This document shows positions 1-10,800 of a stretch of DNA of 64,000 bases, piece by piece. The notes under the pieces are model-generated. The model was not told the origin of the DNA. It made no database searches and was given only the letters and a program-made list of their open reading frames with translations. The stretch is from Riptortus pedestris. Taxonomy: Eukaryota > Arthropoda > Insecta > Hemiptera > Alydidae. Position numbers and translations under genes: made by a program. Each line of letters opens with the position of its first letter. The stretch's first letter is position 1. Location of the stretch: contig CM032232.1 in NCBI GenBank assembly GCA_019009955.1, forward strand, positions 68,731,001 to 68,795,000, in the 5' to 3' direction.

Positions 1-770
1 CCGTAAACCCCCTCCCTCTACCTTAATAAATTTTAATCAATAGAAGAGATCCACAACTAGATGGCACAAATGTCTTTAATACACAGTTTCAACATTGTAA
101 ATCATGTCGTTTATGAATTATGTGAGATACATAACTTAGTACAGACGTCACGCCGAAACTAGTCAAAAGATTGAGATCTGAAAACCGACAAATTCTGCAG
201 GTATACTACTTGCTTTACTTCATACAAGATAGTAAAAAGCTAAATGAGTTGTTTCTCATTGTGTATAGTAATGAAATAAAGGAAAACAATTTTAGCATAT
301 TTTCTTAATGTGAAATCACCCATTGCACGATTTTCCAAAAATAGATTCAAATGCTCCTGCCTAGAAATATTAATAAAATCATCCCAATTTTTGTATGTTA
401 AGTCGCAAGCAGTCTAGATGACAATGGGGATATTAATTTGACGACACAGTTGCAATGAAAATAACGTTAACAATGTTTGAATAGAAAAATAAGTGGTTTA
501 TTTATACAGGTTAAGTTAGTTTGGGAAGCAAGATGAACTCACATGACCTGCGTTGATTGCAGTTTCCTGGAAGTGTAAAATGGATCGATTAGTAACACTT
601 ATCGGGTCGTTACCGACTGTGACACCTTGCTTTAATAGTTGTATGGTTCGGTTTACGCTTTAACTAAAGCTGTCAAGAATAAAATAGAGAAAGAAATAGG
701 AGCCATAAATATTTTGACGGGTGATTCCATTCACCTGTTTCCAGTGAGAGAGAGAGAGAGCGGTAGGTAG
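1..770. other. Unique AT-rich DNA, nothing recognised
   Basis: No frame, repeat end or RNA gene is visible. A short (GA)n lies at about 748-759. Confidence 0.5.
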
Positions 771-1015
771 TGAGATTCGATCCGGAGAGAAGCCCATTGA
801 CTGACGTAGCTTGGCCCCTTTGTTTCAGAGTTCCTACCTGAGAGGAGTGACTGGCAGCTCTATCGCCTTCCCTTGACAGTTCCTCGTATTTGGTAGGAGA
901 CCATTACCGACCGGGGACCCACCCCTGGGGGGTAGGTTCGGGGGGTGCTCCCTTGGCCCTCGGCCACCTTGGCTCCCGGCCCGACTATTCCCTAAGGGGC
1001 TTAAATCCCTTTATA
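771..1015. other. GC-rich patch of unknown nature
   Basis: It contains a G/C-rich fold (GGGACCCACCCCTGGGGGG, 916-934) and many CCGG/CGGCC motifs in otherwise AT-rich DNA. No coding frame or known repeat end is seen. It may be a fragment of a mobile element or a CpG-containing unique segment. Confidence 0.5.
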
Positions 1016-1218
1016 TGAGATAGAGTCTCTCCAGGCTTAAAGAGAGATTACGTGTCATCATAAATCAAATACTATAACTATAAAGAATAAATTTAGTAAA
1101 ATGAGGATAAAAATGCACATCAATTTCCTATAGTTACCTGCTTCCAGTGGCTTAGTCTTACAAGGAAAAGCGTACAACATTTTCTCATCCCTTTTATTAG
1201 TACCTTACATAGACAGAA

Positions 1219-1334
1219 GAAGTGAAGTAGAAAGCTTCAAATACCTCAGAGCTACAGTAGACTCTATCAATGACCAGTTTACAGAAATCGACCAAAGGAT
1301 AACCGCGTTATCTTCTCGGTTTCTCGAGCCTTAA
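1219..1334 (+). pseudogene. LINE C-terminal fragment
   Basis: A plus-strand frame reads RSEVESFKYLRATVDSINDQ and then FTEIDQRITALSSRF. It matches the V-x-x-F-K-Y-L-G segment followed by I-x-x-R-I that sits just after the reverse transcriptase domain in RTE/CR1-type retrotransposons. It ends at a TAA and no further frame is recognisable. Confidence 0.55.
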
Positions 1335-1987
1335 GATGAAGGAAACTACGGGCATGTTAATCAGAGTGCCATTCTAGCACTTGTGTGTCGCACCTTTTTA
1401 ATGATATTACTAAAAACGATAATAAATACTGTACAAAGAAGATTTCGCACAAAATGGCGAAGAGATTCAATAAGTAATAATTAGGAGAATACTTCACAAA
1501 TGCTCATTTTACCTATCACCTAATGTCATTGCCATTGAAATCCATATGACCTTAATAGACATCACATATGGAATATACAAGAAACGAAAATTGGTCCTAA
1601 TGTGATGAGGGAGGTACTTCGTTATGCCGAAATGAAGTGAGCTGGATTTATTGAAAAGGAAATCAGGACCAATTCTCACAGCATATCAGTCAGTCCGGGA
1701 ATTTCAGTAAAAGCAGATTGCAAGGAAAAGGGCGATATTGATGTCAATACAATACAGCTCAATCAACCCAGTTGATGTATCACCAATTATATGAAATAGT
1801 CATTTAGACCAAATTTAGACAGCCATCTAAGAAAAGTATTAAATTTGTAAACATACATATATATTCGATGCCAATGTATATTATTCACTGTAAAAATTAA
1901 AAAACATTTCCACGCCCAAAAGTTATTAAGTCTTCTAAAAATCGTTGACTACTGTATTTACCACATCAGGAGAACTGGAATGGGAAA

Positions 1988-3256
1988 CTGTGTGTGTTTG
2001 TGTGTATAAGTGCGTATTTCTGTTAACGCTCTAGCGGTCGGAATTTTTGTTTGATCGTTACCAAACTACCAATAATTAAACCTTTTATCTTCTTATATAT
2101 AAAAATGATTGTTTGTGTGTATGTCCTTTATAGACTCGTAAACGGCTGAACAGAATTTTATGAAACTTGGTATGTACATTACTACTAACTCAGGCTAGAT
2201 TTCTGGCTATATTGGTATTCTCTGAGACGAACAGGAGTGGGGGTTATAAGGGAGGCCTGAAATTAAAAGTAGCGATATTTCGTTTCCTATTGGTTTTTCG
2301 GCAAATATGACAATAACAAACATTGTTTATTTTGTTATTTAGAGTAACTTTGGTTCTTACACTTTTGTCGTATACCGACGTAAAAATGTGTTATACACTA
2401 ACAACTATGGTGGGAGTCAACAATTTTATATGGCACAAAGGTCTCAACCGAATTAAACGAAACTCCATATACAATTTGTTATTAATACCTCTCTGATTAT
2501 AAGCTATATTAAGATTTTGAGGTACGAACAGGAGTGGGGGTTATAAGTGAGGTCTGAAATTAAAAATAGCGATATTTCGTTTACTATTGGTTTTTCGGCA
2601 ATTATGCACATAACAAAATTTGTTTAGTTTTTTATTTAAAGTAACTTCTGTAATATTCACTTTTGTTTTATTCTTATATATAAAAATGAATGTTTGTATG
2701 TATGTTCTTTATAGACTCGTAAACGGCTGAACTGAATTTTATGAAACTTGGTATGTATATTACTACTAACTCTGGCTATATTATTATTCTCTGAGACGAA
2801 CAGGAGCGGGGGTTATAAGGGAGGCCTGAAATTAAAAATAGCGATATTTCGTTTTCTATTGGTTTTTCGGCAAATATGTACATGTCAAAAGTTGTTTATT
2901 TTGTTATTTAGAGTAACTTTTGTTATATTCACATTTGTCGTATACCAAGTATAAACGAGGTATACATTGAAAACTAAAGCGGTAGCCGACAATTGTATTT
3001 GGCCCTAACGATTGAACGGAACTTAACAAAACTTGGCATGTGAATTAGCATTAATTCTTAAACGATTATAAGCTATATTAATTTTTTTAGGTTCAAACGG
3101 GAGGGGCGGGGGGTTATAAGAGAAGCCTGAAATAAAAATTCGCGATATTACATTTTCTGTTCGGGTTTCAGTCACTGTTGGTCTTTGTGCCGTATCAAGG
3201 GAAAGGAAGTTTAACTCAAACATAGTTTGGCGGACAGAATACTTTCTATGATTATG

Positions 3257-3328
<72 letters not shown>

Positions 3329-3840
3329 CATGCACAGGAGACGGGAAATATAAAAATATTGTGGACAGTGAAGCCTTACATAACAAATGATTTTATTATT
3401 AACAAATCCACAGCAACGACGGGTATACATCGGGAAATGTTAAAATATTGAGGAAAGTAAATTGTGGAACCATCATCATTAAACCTCAAATGAATTCCCG
3501 AGCGAAGCCGGGTACCTTAGCTAGTGTAAAGTAAAATGACTGAAATCCGACAAGTGAGAGGGAGAGAATTTCGAAAATTCTTAATATCTCCGTTATTAAG
3601 TATCAGATCGAAAACAAATATATAGAACCAGTCTTACTGAAGATAAAATTTACTATAAATATTTTTATATACATTTATTCTTTATCTTTAATATTAACGG
3701 AGATATTTGCTTTTAGTTTCCAGCTTAACCCCCCACTCCGACGCATGTCGTATTATATGTTGTGATGTGACATCAAAAGTGTGTTGTGCCCAGCACGTGG
3801 TAAAACTGCATAGTTCAAGCAGCCCCTCCGTGGCGGACTT
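1988..3840 (+). mobile_element. HINE copy 1, split by a Helitron, 5'-truncated
   Basis: The left part (1988-2087) holds a GT-rich remnant of the microsatellite and then TGTTAACGCTCTAGCGGTCG, the conserved HINE segment. The right part (3525-3840) resumes at TGTAAA and ends CAGCCCCTCCGTGGCGGACTT. The 5' palindrome is missing. Confidence 0.75.
2088..3524 (+). mobile_element. Non-autonomous classical Helitron inserted in a HINE
   Basis: The element begins TCTTCTTATATATAAAAATG and ends CTAG, preceded by the GC-rich hairpin segment CCCGAGCGAAGCCGGG (3496-3511). It is flanked by A (2087) on the left and T (3525) on the right, the A^T target of classical Helitrons. Removing it restores the HINE sequence TTTTATGTAAA found in other copies in this window. 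No Rep/helicase frame is present. The interior has four spaced copies of a segment around ACAGGAGTGGGGGTTATAAG (about 2229, 2526, 2802, 3097) and a (TA)n tract at 3259-3322. Confidence 0.85.
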
Positions 3841-4529
3841 TTTTACCTGAATTTAAATTCAGTCACTCTAACTTCACGTGTTGTGTTATTTGCAATATTC
3901 TTTGTTTCTTACTTCTTTTGTTGAATGAAAAATGAGCTATATTCTAGTCTGTGAGTGCATTTCTGATGATCCTAACAGAAACTAAACATCAGTCGGAATT
4001 TCGACTTGCAAGTCTAAACTTCTTATTCATGACGGACTGTATTTTCTTCTTATTTTTTTTTTAAATTGCCTCAAGCAATTAGAAACGAGGTTGGGAGTTA
4101 TACCAGTAAAAGAATATTCATTTATACGAAAGACCATTTCTTTTCCAGAACTGCGAATATTTCTCTCATAAGAGGCTATAATAAGACCATTATCGGAGAT
4201 ATCACCATTAAAATGGGATTTAGCCAAATAAAAAGGTGCTTTCCGTGACGTATGACTATTACGTGTATGGTCTGGTGCAATTAGGACTGGCTTACCCAAC
4301 GCCTTCCATTTATTCCAGAGGAGTCCGCTGATATTTCAGGATCTGTATTATCACCATGGACGGAGGAAGGCTTTTTATAGGGATTCTCAGAAGAATTTAT
4401 TTGTTCAAACAATTAAATAAAGATGGCTGGCTGAATGACTCGTATTTCGAAAATTATTTATAGGAAATCAACTGAGTGTTTTCTGAATAAAATTAAACAA
4501 TAAAATGAGTGGTAGGGAAAATTGTTTTG
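3841..4529. other. Intergenic, nothing recognised
   Basis: Two overlapping short frames at 4027-4299 are on opposite strands and show no known motif. Confidence 0.4.
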
Positions 4530-4692
4530 TTATTTATTAATATTCACATAATGCTGCTAAGTCTAATTGGGACGGGTTATCTTTTAGATTTCCACCCTTT
4601 TCTAACAATTGTGGTACTCGGGATGTTATTTAATAAATTCTTCACTAAATAAATTCGTTTTGGCAAGATGTGAAACGAACCACGACACTAGA
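4530..4692 (-). mobile_element. SINE, diverged body
   Basis: GTCTAATTGGGACGGGTTATC, CCACCCTTTTCTAAC and CACTAAATAAATTCG lie in family order. The tRNA head is poorly preserved. Confidence 0.65.
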
Positions 4693-5344
4693 TTTTCCAA
4701 GTGTAGTTGAAATTAAAAACAAATATTAATGATAAAAAAAGGTGAAACGTAAAAATGTGACTATTACTGAGCGACCACAATCACAGTCAGATTGCTTAAT
4801 GCATTTTCGTGTGCTTATACTGCTTCTACCCTTCACTAGTACTACTTGTCAACGACAATGAATTTTAAAAATAAATTAAATATTGTGGTTTTACCAATAC
4901 TCATCTTCTGGCTTCATGATGTCTTAGTAATTAAAATTAATGTCTATTGTTCACATAAAGACTTCCTAGAGAAGCGTTGCGTCTGTGCACACTGACCATA
5001 TTTTACTCGATGAATTTACTGTGGTTCGTAGATCAACTCTTATATTCAGTTTCAGAAGTTCTTTCACTCAGAATAGTTTAGTCGGTCTAAAGTTAACTTA
5101 AAAACTAGGTCTGCTTGATTGAGCGACGTTAAATAGCTTAAAGTACTTACTTCCCGCGGTATCGTTCTTAAATTAGTGTTAATTTACCACAATATTATTT
5201 TATATTAATGCTATATAAGAAATTTCGGAGATCTACAAGACATTCTACGTTAGCGGAGTATGTAATGTTTGAACAATGTAACTCATTTTTCAAATCCATT
5301 TTTGAGGTGCTGGATGGTGAAGGAATTATTATCTCAGGTAAGAA

Positions 5345-5445
5345 AAAACGCCTCGTTCCTTCACTATTCTTTATTCGTTGTGACAGAGCGCTTTCAGAGC
5401 ATACGCTCCATCATCAGTGCCCTGCTCTTCACAATGATGTGACAG
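5345..5445 (-). repeat. RptA fragment C
   Basis: GCCTCGTTCCTTCAC, ACAGAGCGCTTTCAGAGC and GCTCCATCATCAGTGCCC are in RptA order and orientation. Confidence 0.5.
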
Positions 5446-5732
5446 GAACCAAGGATTCCCTGTGACTCACACAGTCACAAGGTTAAGGTTATTTATAGAT
5501 GGAAATTAATAAATAATTAATTGCTTATCATAGACAATATGGAACAATGACAATGGAGAATATAAGTAGTTGAAGGAAGTGACATCAAATGTTTATAGCC
5601 TATATATCTTTTACTACTTTTAACCCCTCTCTGAGCCCCTACCTCCAATCATGGCAGCGATTACAGAAATTGACAGATCTTATTAATTAAAACGGTGAAC
5701 ACAAACACACACACACACACACATTGTAATAA

Positions 5733-6260
5733 CACACAAAAATAGCTGTTATAACATAATAAATATAAGAATAAAAATAGCAACTTAGATACAACATAAG
5801 AATAACTTTAATATAACATAACAATAATGCTAATTTAAAGTAACATAACAGTAATTATAATAGTACATAACAATAACTGTTGTAAAATAATATAAGTGGC
5901 AATAACATAATAGTCTTAACATATAGCAATAATAATTGTAACAGAGCAGAATAATATAACATAATAGCTATAACACAACATAAAGATGGCTTCAATAAAA
6001 ATACATAGTAACTATAGTACAACATAAGAATAACTTTAAATAAATGCAACAATAATTGTAATAACACACAAAAATAGCTGTTGTAAGATAATAAATATAA
6101 CAATAAAAATAACTTAGGTACAACATAAGAATAACTTTAATATAACATAACAATATTTATAATTTAATATAACATAACAATAATTATAATAGTACATAAC
6201 AATAACTGTTGTAAAATAATATAAGTGACAATAACATAATAGTCTTAACACAACATGAAG
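5733..6260. repeat. A-rich tandem duplication, about 332-bp offset
   Basis: CACACAAAAATAGCTGTT at 5735 recurs at 6067. The following about 190 bp match, including CATAAGAATAACTTTAAT, AATAGTACATAACAATAAC and CATAATAGTCTTAACA. Both halves are themselves built of ATAACA/AATAAT motifs. The unit is simple-sequence derived. Confidence 0.75.
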
Positions 6261-6659
6261 ATAGCTTTAACAAATTATAGCAATAACTGTTAAAACACAT
6301 AAAAATAGTTCTATCATGATATAAAAACTACAGTACAACAATTATAATATAGTTCAACAAACAAAGACAATATACTATAGATAGACAAAACATACAAAAG
6401 GCTGTGACCCTGCTGTGTAAAGAAAACAAGGAAGGTTACTATAACCCTAGTCCTAGTGCAATAACCATGTGAAATAGTTTGTAGGTATCTTTAGTCTTGG
6501 TAAGTAATAAAAAGGAAAAAAACAGCCTTTTAAAAATAATGTGTAATATAAATGTGCAATATTATAAAATAGTACCTGTAATTTTACAGCCCTGAAGTAG
6601 AGAAAATAATGATTCTCAAAATTTTGGCATAAACCAAAACTCCAAAAAGAAAAACAACA

Positions 6660-6741
<82 letters not shown>

Positions 6742-6790
6742 CATACAATTTTGGATTAACTTCATTTTCGTCACCTGATATATCTAAATA
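6660..6790 (-). mobile_element. HINE relic with (TA)n
   Basis: A (TA)n tract (6662-6735) is followed by ACAATTTTGGATTAACTTC and ATTTTCGTCACCTGATATATC, a diverged copy of the segment that flanks the microsatellite in HINEs. The palindrome is not visible; a (GA)n tract follows. Confidence 0.45.
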
Positions 6791-6792
6791 GC

Positions 6793-6846
<54 letters not shown>
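6662..6846. repeat. (TA)n and (GA)n microsatellites
   Basis: Perfect TA dinucleotides lie at 6662-6735 and perfect GA dinucleotides at about 6794-6846. The open frames across them are artefacts. Confidence 0.9.
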
Positions 6847-7282
6847 AAGGGAGGGTGTGGGAGAAGGAATTAGTTGACACCTTTAGCCCTCCTCCAGCAT
6901 ACCTCCAATGTCAGAATTGCTCGAATCCTATTTACCACGTCTAAATTGCCATTTCTCCCAATTTAGTAATGACGAGAAAATGAGATTCTGCCCATTAGAT
7001 TATGGGTGAGTAGATTTCTCTAAATCAGTTTCTCCGTCTTATTTCCACATGGAATTACATCTTACCAGTCCCTGAGGTTGCAATAATAATATGAACTTTT
7101 ACAAAATAAAATATGACTGGGGCCATAAGTTTTGAACGATTTCTAAATAATTGTTATTCATTTCTGTGAGGAACCACGAAGATTGCTGAGGATGAACACC
7201 ACCGTTTAATCAGCTCTCCATTCCTCTCCATCGATTCTTTCGGGGCACTTTCCTTTGGTAAACGTTTTTAGCTAGTTTTTTT

Positions 7283-7910
7283 AGCAGATTTCCCTTAAGG
7301 GAAATCAGCTATTGAGGTCGTACTCATGATGCGAGTTTCGAAAAATTTCTTCAAATGTCCATCGATCCTACCCAGGAGATGACGAAAATGAGGTCCGTTC
7401 AAAATTATATATATGTATATATAAATATATATTATATATATATATATATATATAATATATATATATTTGTCTGTTAACGCTCTCGCGGCCGCAATTTTTG
7501 TTTGATCGTTACGAAACTCGAAATGTTATCGTTTTATGTAAATAGGAAGAGCAAGTTCGTTAATGGCTGAAATCGGACCAGTGGGAGGGAGGGTTTAGAG
7601 GTGGGGATTTTTTGAAAATTCAAAATATCTCCGTTATTATGCGTCGGATCGAAAAATTGTATAGAATAAATCTTATTGCAAATTACATTTACTATAAATA
7701 ATGTTATATACATTTATTCCCTATCTTGAATATTAACCGAGATATTTGCATTTTTATGAAATTTGGGCCGATAACGGATTTTTGAATTTCCCGCGAAAAG
7801 CTAGTTCCGCCCTTTGCCGTAACCGTTTGGCTCTGCTATGGAGATTTCTCTATTGTATAACTTCACGTGGGAAATCTGCTTAGTTTACGCAGCCCCTGCG
7901 TGACGGACTT
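7283..7910 (+). mobile_element. HINE copy 2, full length
   Basis: The 5' palindrome AGCAGATTTCCCTTAAGG...CAGCT is at 7283. A TA-rich tract follows at 7408-7464. The 3' end has GGGAAATCTGCTTAGTTTACG, the hairpin CGCAGCCCCTGCG and TGACGGACTT at 7910. A run of T follows. It belongs to the Helentron-type non-autonomous family: ends of unequal position, terminal hairpin, T-rich target. Confidence 0.85.
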
Positions 7911-7924
7911 TTTTTTTTTTAAAT

Positions 7925-8307
7925 TAAGTCCAAGATGTAATTGTTTGCTTTATTTCATGTATTAAGTTAAAACGTTGTTTGCTTTTAGCAGCTTTTTTAA
8001 TTTGTTAAAGTTTTTTCAACATTTTTTATTCCTTTTTAAAATGTTGATCAGCTAAGTAGGCTCTTCAGTGTTGACTGTGATATTCTGTGACTGCTACCTT
8101 GTATTTTAACTATGTTTTCTTTAATTTTTCTTTTTTAGGTTAAGATTGTTAATTTAAATAGTGTTGGTTACACAATTTCCATAGGTTTTAGCAGATTTCC
8201 CTTAAGGGAAATCAGCTATTGAGGTCGTACTCATGATGCGAGTTTCGAAAAATTTCTTCAAATCTCCATCGATCCTACCCAGGAGATGACGAAAATGAGG
8301 TCCGTTC

Positions 8308-8358
<51 letters not shown>

Positions 8359-9048
8359 TGTTAACGCTCTAGCGGTCGCAATTTTTGTTTGATCGTTACC
8401 AAACTCGGAATTTAATCGTTTTATGTAAAAAGGAAGATCAAGTTCGTTAATGACTGAAATCGGACCAGTGGGAGGGGAGGTTTAAAGGGGGGGTTTTTGA
8501 AAATTCAAAATATCTCCGTTATTATGCGTCGGATCGAAACATTGTGTAGAATAAATCTTATTGCAAATTAAATTTACTATAAATATTGTTCAATACACTT
8601 TTTCTGTATCTTGAATATTAACCGAGATATTTGCATTTGTATTCTCCGTGTGGTCGCCAGTAGGCTATGTTCGGACTTTTCGCCGAGAGCTCTGGCGGCC
8701 GTTTCCATAACTATTCGTCCCTCGTGAATAGGTTTAGAGGTTAGGTTAACTGTTTTTTGGGGCTAGAAACTACTGGGTTATTACTCCCTAAATAATGTTT
8801 TAGGTTTAGAGGTTTCTTACTACTACAGTTGTTATTAGGCAGATTTCTCTATTGTAAAACTTCACGTGGGAAATCTGCTTAGTTTACGCAGCCCCTGCGG
8901 GACGGACTTTTTGTTTATGTCAACAGGCAGTGAAGATGGAGCTGTTGCTCTGAAAGTGCACTCTGTCAAAATAAAACGTATTGTAGAGGAAAACAGGCCT
9001 ACTGTGCACATCAAGATTCCACCGTTTAATACCGTTTACCGTGGGTAA
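7925..9048 (+). repeat. RptA copy A, interrupted by HINE 3
   Basis: The parts 7925-8189 and 8911-9048 together match the inverse of 10415-10800. Shared signatures are TTGTATTTTAA, AATTTAAATA, ATAGGTTTT and, beyond HINE 3, CAACAGGCAGTGAAGATGG and AAAGTGCACTCTGTC. The family's identity is unknown; an AATAAA near its end could make it a 3' UTR-like retroposon tail. Confidence 0.65.
8190..8910 (+). mobile_element. HINE copy 3, full length, inserted in RptA
   Basis: This copy has the complete 5' palindrome, (TA)n at 8314-8355, and an additional 3' module (about 8640-8850). Its 3' end contains both GCAGATTTC (8840) and GAAATCTGC (8870), followed by the hairpin. The flanks ATAGGTTTT and TTTTTGTTTATG match the uninterrupted RptA copy at about 10510-10545 (minus strand), so the insertion site is a T run. 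Confidence 0.88.
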
Positions 9049-9103
9049 TTTTCTATTCAGTCCCATCATTGCTCTCGTTTAATTCAATATCTATATATAA
9101 ATA

Positions 9104-9525
9104 AAAAGTCCGCCACGCAGAGGCTGCGTAAACTAAGCAGATTTTAAAATAGTGAAATTTCACGAAAGCCGAGCAGTTAATGAAACGGCTGAACTAGCTT
9201 TTGGCGGGAGTCACTTCGACCGTTAGCTGCCCCGATTTAATAAAAATCCAAATATCTCGGTTAATATTCAAGATAGAGAATAAGTGTATATAACAATATT
9301 TATAGTAAATTTAATTTGCAATAGGATTGATTCTGTACAATTTTTCGATCCGACGTACAGTAACGGAGATATTCCGAATTTTCAAAAATCCTCCCCTCTA
9401 AACCTCCCCTCCCACTGGTCCGATTTCAGCCATTAACGAACTTGATCTTTCTTTTTACATGAAACGACTAAATATCGAGTTTGATAACGATCAAACAAAA
9501 ATTGCGACCTCTAGAGCGGTAACAG

Positions 9526-9579
<54 letters not shown>

Positions 9580-9682
9580 TTTTGAACGGACCTCATTTTC
9601 GTCATCTACTAGGTAGGATCGATGGACATTTGAAGAAAAATTTCGAGAATTCCGGCATGAGTACAACCTCAATAATCTGCTA
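9104..9682 (-). mobile_element. HINE copy 4, lacking its 5' palindrome
   Basis: On the plus strand it starts AAAAAGTCCGCCACGCAGAGG (3' end of the element) and runs to CAATAATCTGCTA. The palindrome expected between CAATA and ATCTGCTA is deleted. It contains (TA)n at 9529-9576. Confidence 0.8.
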
Positions 9683-9943
9683 ATATTCAAGATAGAGAAT
9701 AAATGCATATAACAATATTTATAGTAAATTTAATTTCCAATAAGATTGGTTCTATACAATATTTCGATCCGATGCATAATAACGGAGATATTTCGAATTT
9801 TTGATAATCCCCCCTCTAAACCCCCCCTCCCACTGGTCCGATTTCAGCCGTTAACGAACTTGATCTTCCTTTTTACATAAAACGATTAAATACCGAGTTT
9901 GGTGACGATTAAACAAAAATTGCGACCGCTAGAGTGTTAACAG

Positions 9944-9986
<43 letters not shown>

Positions 9987-10152
9987 TATATATAGATAGA
10001 TAGATAGATAGATAGATATATATATATAGTTTTGAACGGACCTCATTTTCGTCATCTCCTGGGTAGGATCGATGGACATTTGAGGAAATTTTTCAAAACT
10101 CGCGTCATGAGTACGACCTCAATAGCTGATTTCCCTTAAGGGAAATCTGCTA
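9683..10152 (-). mobile_element. HINE copy 5, 3'-truncated, joined head-to-tail to copy 4
   Basis: It begins inside the family consensus (ATTCAAGATAGAGAATAA, the segment near the 3' third) directly at the 5' end of copy 4. It continues to an intact 5' palindrome ending GGGAAATCTGCTAA at about 10152. The microsatellite here is (TA)n plus (TAGA)n (9949-10027). Confidence 0.8.
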
Positions 10153-10414
10153 ACAGAAGTCACTACTGGGCCAGCATTGGATCAAGTATCCGAAGACCCC
10201 GCCTGGAAAGGAAGACTCCGCCCAAGGCGACCGAACAAGACACCATTATATACCTCAGAAGGAATAGAACTCTTCAGTCTCAGAGAAAGCCGTGAGGAAG
10301 CTAGAAGCATGTGTAGCGAAACGGCGGCAAGCATCATGACAAGGTCATTATCCGAAGACCTTAATAGATTTAATGGCAAGGACCGTGGAAGTCTAAGAGT
10401 ACACTTAAATTAGT

Positions 10415-10800
10415 GATAATCTGGATGTACACACTAGGCCTGTTTCCCTCTACAATATGTTTATTTGGACAGAGTGCACTTTCAGAGCAAAAGCTCCATC
10501 TTCAGTGCCTGTTGTCATAAACAAAAACCTATGAAAATCATGCAAACAACATTATTTAAATTATCAATCATAACCCCCCAAAAAAAGGAAAAGAAAGAAA
10601 GAATAATTAAAATACAAGACGGAACAGAATCTTAGAAAAACGGGGGATGTCAATACTTAAAAGCACACTTAGCTAGTCAACATTTAAAAAATCAAACAAA
10701 TTAAAAAAAAACTACACTGCAAGAATTAACTGCTAAAAACAAATAACGTACTAACAAATAACAACATAAACTTATGGCATGAAAACTGAAACAACAGTTA
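10415..10800 (-). repeat. RptA copy B, uninterrupted
   Basis: It is the inverse partner of copy A. The minus strand reads ATAGGTTTTTGTTTATG without an insertion, then CACTGAAGATGGAGCTTTTG and AAATAAACATATTGTAGAGG. Confidence 0.65.

Noticed and set aside
3227..3451. Open frames made of Tyr-Ile repeats at several (TA)n tracts
   Set aside because: They are translations of microsatellites, with no coding support.
5208..5345. ATG frame ending at a good splice donor (CAGGTAAGA)
   Set aside because: The donor lies at the edge of an RptA fragment and no acceptor or second exon could be paired with it.
7861..7920. Hairpin followed by a T run as an intrinsic terminator
   Set aside because: The sequence is eukaryotic, and the same hairpin recurs at the 3' end of every HINE. 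The T run is the insertion target.
10177..10413. 78-codon plus-strand frame, charged residues
   Set aside because: It adjoins RptA copy B and is open on the opposite strand as well. It is probably repeat sequence.
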